A stretch of 64,000 nt of DNA, taken from assembly GCA_940671915.1 (NCBI GenBank), contig CALNVZ010002974.1, positions 16,846,824-16,910,823 on the forward strand, in the 5' to 3' direction. Below the pieces are notes generated by a model that was given only the letters and a program-made list of their open reading frames with translations, was not told the DNA's origin and made no database searches. This document shows positions 39,701-47,593 of the stretch, piece after piece. Positions within the stretch are counted from its first letter, which is position 1, and each line of letters starts with the position of its first letter. A program made the translations under genes and the position numbers. Origin of the DNA: Paracentrotus lividus. Lineage: Eukaryota > Echinodermata > Echinoidea > Camarodonta > Echinidae.

Positions 39701-40435
39701 TTGTGTTAATAATTTGGAAGTAAGATTACTGGTGTTCCCGAAGCTCTGCTGCAGGAACTTTTCTCTGTTTAAAGGAGAAAAAATAAAGAATTATTCTGTA
39801 TATTTATGACAGAATTATCTGTATATTTTTATTAACGGGATATTTTCTGATATTTAACAGAACAGGCCTGTTTTAAAAAAGCAAAAAGGTCTTTTGTTAT
39901 AGGCAAAATATACCCATATACCAATTTTCTGTAATTTTTCTGCAAATTGTGCAGTAAGATTACAAGTGTTCTGGAAGCTCTGCTGCAGGAACTTTTCTGT
40001 TTTTTTAAGGATAAATTTTCTAACATTGTAAGTTGGTCTTACTAGACAGATTTGACTTGATATATACCATATTATTCACCTATAAATAAAGTTCTCATGT
40101 TATATGGGTGCACAAAATGGGTGAAGGTGAAATGTCGCCTGTAGTTTTGTGCGCTATCGTATTAAGTATAAGGAATTTGATACAAAATCGGGTAAAATGT
40201 GAAATTCTATTTACAGAACAAGCCTGAAAATAGTAGGAGGGGAGGGAAGTATCTTGACGGATAATGGAATTGAGTTTTCCTTTTGACTTTTCCAAGGGTC
40301 TCCCTAAAGATTCTCCTTTGATAAAAGGCTCGTTTATGGCTCACATAATTATAGAACAGTGCACATTGTAAAATATCCTTGATATTTTCATATTGAATCT
40401 CGAATTTCCACAACGGTCGAGCGAATGTGATAGTA

Positions 40436-40471
<36 letters not shown>

Positions 40472-43400
40472 CAGACGTCGAAAAAGGTGGGAATCGGCCA
40501 GTCAGTCAAGCAAAGAAGCAAATTTAAAACGCAAATAAAAAGATTTCTAAAATCCTTTTTGATATTGAATGTTATATAGCTCATCAATATTGCGTTCATG
40601 AATAAATTGAACAAAATCGAATGAAATTAAGAATAAATAGAGCATGCACTTCGTAATATTCGGATATGCTAATGTATTCATTTGAATATTGATGCACTCT
40701 TTATTTTCGAAATATCTCATCATGTCATTGATGTATAAAGTTAATGTTAAGATCAGGTCAAATCAAATTTAATGGAGCTTAGTTTATCTTAGAATATTCA
40801 TGAAATCGAGATTTACTCACGATCTTCCGAGGCACAGAACTCTGTCGGATCGTCCTGTTCTCTTAGAGTTGTCTTCTGCAAATTGGCAAGTCTTCGTTTA
40901 TAGATGATATGCGGATTGTCATTCCGGATATCCGAGTCTCTTTTGATCCGGGATGCATGATGATGTTGAAGAGGTTTGATATAAAACTCGGATTTACCGT
41001 GGCTTATAACACCCCGCTGATGGTGAAAGAAAGGTAAATAATAAATACCTTGTATTAGATCCATTGTAATAAAATGATTATATTAATGAAGTTTGAGGGA
41101 AATACCCTTAACCCTAAAAGGTCTGGGGGGGGGGGCGGAATCAGCCCCCCTAGACGTTTCGCGCAGGATCTCGGTAACGCATAAAGCTTTCGACACACCG
41201 TTTCAGTACTTTATCCTTTCAAGTCTCGCGCAAATTTGTACATTTTGTACATGCTCGCCAGACCAAAAATTGCTCAAAACGTGATTTCGTGTACAAATCC
41301 AATACAAATGTATTTCAAGACAATATTCACAAATATCTAATTATTTTTGCTTTTACTGCTTCAAATCAATCAGTTTTTGGTTCTTTGTGGTCGTGATAAT
41401 TTTGCTGACAATTCTCATTGAAAAAAGTCGAAAAACAAAGAAATACACAAGAAATTATAAAAACAGTGAAATACATAAGAAATGAAATTTGATACAGAAT
41501 TTTTTTAAAAATGCATTTCACCAGAATCTTACAAAGAGTTTATAAATAAAAAAAAGTTATCAGCTTTGGAGCTTTGTAGATTACGTCCTGGGTGACGTGC
41601 GTGGCGATTTTCGTCGCAATCGCGCAGTCGACAGCAAAGATCTCGGGGGTGGATTCCGCCCCCCTCCCAAAAGTCTTCGCGGGGGGGGGGGGGGGGTGGG
41701 GGCGGCGGAATCCACCTCCCTTTTGGCCATAAGATGACCAAAAAATCCCGGCCCTTTTAGGGTTAAGCCAGCCCCCTCCCCCACCTTCTCTGTCGCGTAT
41801 GATCTTGCCTTCAAATGGTATAAGATACTTAATCTAATCATCTGCTCTATCCCACTAACAAAAATCTCTCCCTTCGTCTAAACAATTTCCTCAAATGGAA
41901 ATGAAGGACAGCGTTTTAAAATTGAATCTTAATTCAATTTAAGAACGGAAAATGAAAAGCTGATACATTTTGTTACAGACAGACACGCGCAAAATAAAAG
42001 TTGGATTCTTAAAACAGTATGCTATCCATGTATCCCATATTAATTAGCACTAATTACTGACAAGAAGTATCCGACCCCAAAAAATGATTGAGATGGGAAT
42101 GATTTCCTTAATTCTCAAGGATGATGACTTAAATTGGACATTATTCTTGGGATGATTTATCTCCAATCTTAAAGCATGAAATCTAAATTTATCTGACCTG
42201 ACCTGATCGGAGACAAATTTGTGGCTAAATTTTCATTTCGAAGTCGGATGACCATTTCAATGGAAGCGAACCATGATATTGGATCTTCCGAATTGGAGGT
42301 TACAGGAAAAACCTCATTCTGAAATATTTGTCACTGGGTTTTTATTATGAAAATACATGGAGGCCCTAGGCAAAAAAATAAATAGTTTGAAGTAATAAAT
42401 TAAAAAAAAAAAAAAAAAAAAAATAAATAAATAAAAAAAAATCTCATTTGCCTATTGCTATGGTCACAACCGATCACGTGTGGGTGTTTTTTTTTGTTGC
42501 AAGCTTGTGTCCCACAGCCTGAGCCTATGGGCTTCCAACCTCTACGGTTCCTGGCCCGTCGACATGAATCTAAGAACGGTTTGGCAAAACTTTCTTAACT
42601 TTTAACCATCACTGAGCAAAATGCTGCCCACTTCACAGTGGTTAAAATTTTCATAACTTTTAACCAGCACTTTAAGTATAATTTCCCAGAATTGTATAAT
42701 AATTGTCGGAATTGTATAATAATGAACCAGAATTGTGAAATTTTTAACCAACAAACAATTGCCAAACTAGAATCCGCCAAAATTACCCAATATTTTAGGT
42801 CTGTATCAGGAGTATAACGACTACCTTGCTCTTGGGTGTAGTTTCTAGTGTCTGACCTAAACGCTTTTATGAGATGTGCACAACTTACACATACGACCGG
42901 TTGTAACCGGGACATTAAATGGTATTAACACATGGACAGAGATAAAACAGACCCCTAAATAATGTCTGATAGTTTGACATAGGCCTATGTAACAGAGGTA
43001 AGTAACAAGGAGGAGGAAAATCGAATAAACCAAATAAAGCAAATGTTTCCTAAAAGACTCAAATTCATACAGAACGACCGAATACTTGTCTAATTCTCCT
43101 CTTTGCATCATGAAATAACTCAGATAATCCATAATTACTTTCATATAAACATATTAAACTGGAGCAGCCTCTCTTGTTTGGTCTTCACAAAGATAACATA
43201 TTTCGAGTAATTTGTTGTGATGTGCCTGAACTTTCGGACCTGAGAACATTGCTAGAACAATTTCCGTCTATCCCACAATCTGGTGACAACGAAAGCGGCC
43301 TAAACATAGGAAATGGTTGATCGTTTATGACATTTATGCTTCCATAAACACACATTTATTCCCTGAATACGCAATTTCTTGTGAACAGGCCTGGACAAAA

Positions 43401-46400
43401 TTAGGTGAATTCAGATTTAATTTGACAATGTATTCAGGACTCATGGTCAACGCAGATCAAATCTTTCGCTCTTACGGTTTCATAAAACAAGATGATAAGG
43501 ACTTTTTACATTTTACGCCCAACATGAAAGTTCATGCATAGGGCAGTTTGGTTTAAACAAATTCAATTTCAAATCGCTATAATTACAACAAACATTTGAA
43601 AGACTAGTATATTTACGTTTAAGTTGAGATATTATTCTTTTAATCAGATAATCAAGTAAACTTCCTGGTCTATATTGCAATATATCGAATTTTCTTCAAG
43701 TCTTTTATTTTCCTTAATATTTTTCCGTGACGGAGAGAATCTTGTTCAAATTATTTGTATTTATATTGTTGCTTAAATCATTTCTTCATTCAAGAAAATC
43801 AGTCAATGATATATATTTCTATGTAACAATCCAGAAAGAGACAGATGTCTTGCCTTTCATTTGAACTTATTTTGTACTCTCACTTTCCTTTCACGTCGGT
43901 AGTCACCAAAGTAAAATAAAAAAAATGTTGAACAGCTAAGTATTTCAGAACCACATAAAACATAATGAAAATACATGTTTGAAGTAATTCATAGAGAGAG
44001 TATCTTTATTCAAAATTATATTCATTTCGCATCCCCTTAAATCTAGATGGCTACGACTTCATCAACTTTAATTGTTATTATCATAATTATTTGACCCAAA
44101 TGTGAGTCATTTCAAGCAGCACTAGACTAATTAACATAGCTCTGTATGTATTGTTTTTGTCACATTGTTCTATGTAAATCATATTTGTTAATAGTCGTTC
44201 TTTTCACGTTGGCACGCGAGTAGTTCGTTGTCATAGCAACAATATGAATTGCATTATAGTCGACCTTGATTCTTATCAATAGAATGCATCCATTTTTTTT
44301 TCTTCTCTTTCTTTTTTTAATGGAGGCTCATAATTCCTAGGGAAGCATATGAGTAGAAAAATAATAATTACGACTCGCCTTGCATCATTTTCCCAAATTA
44401 CATTTTCTTGTTCAACAATATATTCTATTCAAAAGAGCAGCGAGTATATTCACTTCATTGATGCTAGACAGTAACCGTTTAATTAAATTTCCTCGTGTTT
44501 TCTTCAGCAAAATCTCAATTATTATTATCCCCATGAATGGAATGGCATATGCAGATGGGTGGGATATAATAATGCTTTCTTTCCGTACCGTTTTGTACAA
44601 AGAGGGTCAAACGTCTCATACGGAATTCCATTATGCTTAGATTTAATTATAGAAAGGAATTATTAATTATATATTTAGGGAAGTAGACTGCCAAGAAGCA
44701 TTAATAAATGACAAATGTTAGGGTCGATCGGATAGTATCAGGACGTTTAACGGGTTGGTCCCGAACCTAAACCAGATGTGAAATGAACTTGAGGCTACTC
44801 GGTTCAGCTTTGGGATCTAGATTAAAAATCTGTATTTTGGGAACGCCTTTTGACAGTTTTCCGGGGTTTAGCAGATATTAAACACGTTGAAAATAACTGC
44901 TTTCTAGCTTTTAATATGAAAATTGTGTGACATCGGCCTGCACGGTTGAAGGAAATACATGTAAATGTAATGAAGACTTGCTTTACATGATTTTATTAGC
45001 TCAAGCATTGAGGAAAAGGGTCCCATGTGTCAGTGACATGTTTGTATATAATACATCGAAATTGAAACATTTGGATCTGATCTTGATGTGATCTGTTGGT
45101 TCACGGTAAGAAACCATAAATGTTCTACAAATGTTTTAATTCTAATTGATTTTGAATTTACCAATCTTCCGATATTCATTAGCAGTGAAAGAATGACAAC
45201 CTCTCAACAATGATTAAACTCTTATGGATAGATCTTTCTTTCCTTGGAGCTCTTTGAGACGTAATGTCTTATAGCAGCTGAGTCACTTGAGTGAAACCGA
45301 CCCCGAACCGACACCAAAACGAACAAAATATTGCATTACCAAAAATGGCAAGCTAGTGGTCGGTTTGGAGTCGACTTCACTGGTGTGATTCGTTTATCTC
45401 TATACACATGATGCATATTGAGTGCTGTATCAATCCGCAATTGTTATCATATTACATTAAATGATTAAAAACAATGTGTTTCTTACCAATCCCTTGCAAG
45501 TACTGATCGACGCTGATGATTCTTCGATGTGAGATATTAACCTTCCATAATAATGACAGTCTCCGTTTAATAATATTTCTCTTCGTATTACACCATCTTC
45601 CCCCACTCTATCCACCGTCAATCCTTGACGTTGTAGCCAGACGTTTCTTTCCAGTTTTAAATGGAAATCATCACCAAAGGCGTTAAATTTGACTTCATGA
45701 TTTCTGGGATGGGCTGGTAACGAGTCTATACTTCGTTTATGTATTGCATCTTTATGGAATGTCGGTGAAAATATATCATAATCTGAAACAGAAAACAAAA
45801 GAAAATAAGAGAAAGAAAGTCAGTTCCATTTCAGTATATGGATTTTTAATACAAATTTTAACGTATCACAACAAACCAAAGGAGTATAACAACAGATAAA
45901 AAAGCAAAATAATTAACAACAAAAGGTCTAGTTGAATGATGATTATTATACATTAATGGAACGAAAATGGTATGGAATTTATAATTGAATACTTTAAAAT
46001 TAAAATAAAACGAAATCTTAGGCTGTCTAGAATGTGATTTAAAAAAAAATGGTCTCATATGGATTTTAAGGTACAATGTGAGTAAAATGAAAAATCAATT
46101 TTAGGTTAGATAAAGGAAATTCAATTATAATAAAAGACCCTTCCGTCACAATGGCGAATTATCGCAAGTTGACTTTGAACCAATCAAATTGGCGTATTTA
46201 TAGAACAGGCGTTCTGGAACTGTGGCGGTGAACCACATTTTATTTTTTCCTAAAAAGGCCCCAATATCATTTATATTAGGAAAATGATAGGTGGCTGTGG
46301 TAAATCCCAAGTCGGATATAACCAGCATCATATATAAATAACAGTTCGAAATCTTTTGAGCCAATATAATCGCTTTATAGATGAAAATAACGTACAACCG

Positions 46401-47561
46401 TTTCAACGAAAATACTGAAGAACGATGTATTTAAATCAAGGCCTTTAATGCGTTAATATAAAATTAAACTTTTCATACGGCTGCCAAGTTGTCTGACTGG
46501 AATTAAACCGATATAATGACCATAACCTAATTCTGGTTTAAATCCGTCCCCAATCAGAACTAGTCATATGGGTGTTTTTAGAACAGTGGGACACCTACAG
46601 GTAATGACATATGAGGATATTAGAAATATGGATTGCATCCTATAGAATATACATGCTTGGTTGAATGAACGTGTCAGCGGCTGGGAGGAAAAAGCGAAAT
46701 TGAGCGTGAAAATTGAGTGAGTTAGCGGATGGAAGCGGTCACTCAAAAACAATTGCTACTCAAATATGGCATGAACTTTGATAATACACTTCCAAAATCA
46801 ATACCGATGACGTACAAATTTAGAAACAATCTTTCAATATAAAGTTATAGGTATATATCTTATTCTATATTCAAAAATAAAATCGGATAAGGGAGAACAA
46901 TTTTCGACTTCGGACCAAAATTTTGATGGACCATGAAATATGTTACTGATTTCATTTTTATAAAGTCCAATGAAATATTTGTTGCATTAGATTATGGCGA
47001 TGACAGACTCGAGATCATAAGAAAATATTGGGAGTATTTATGAATTGCATTCGGTTATACTTCAATTTAAAAACATATAGCATATCTAAATGTACATGAT
47101 ATGTTTTCGTCAATATGGGTTAAAAGTAATTGCCAAGCCTAAGCGTAGGGCATGATTGCCTGATTTATGCTAGTAACGGAAAATAAACAACATTATATTT
47201 TGTAACAAGATTGACCAGGATTTATCTAATCGTTGTTGGTCTGTTGGATTTCTATTTCTACTTTTTTATTGAAAAATGATAGAACTAGGAGTAATAAATA
47301 ACTGTTATTGGTACTGGAGTGAAATGAAACAACATTAACATGATTAAAGAACGATGAAAGCAAAATATCTGACTGAAAGCTTTATGGGGAAAGAATACAG
47401 ATATGTGTGTGTGTGTGAGGGGGGGGGGCGGGGGCAAAGAAAAAACCCCCTCTTATGTAGAAATTAAATAACTTGAATGTGTTTTGCCTCGTGGAAGAAA
47501 AGGCGATAATCTGCCTGGTATATACATATTGAAGAACATAATATCAGAGTGAAAGAGAGAG

Positions 47562-47593
<32 letters not shown>

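Larger units (their letters stand above)
33801..40820. other. large intron (about 7.5 kb with flanks) of the ADAMTS13-like gene
   Basis: No host exon is needed or seen here: the flanking exons join in phase. It holds the repeat array at 35474-36130, two MITE hairpins (39070-39142 and 39174-39426), a direct duplication (39680-40010) and a poly-A run at 40440-40470. Open frames around 36449-36935 on both strands have no recognisable domain. Confidence 0.6.
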
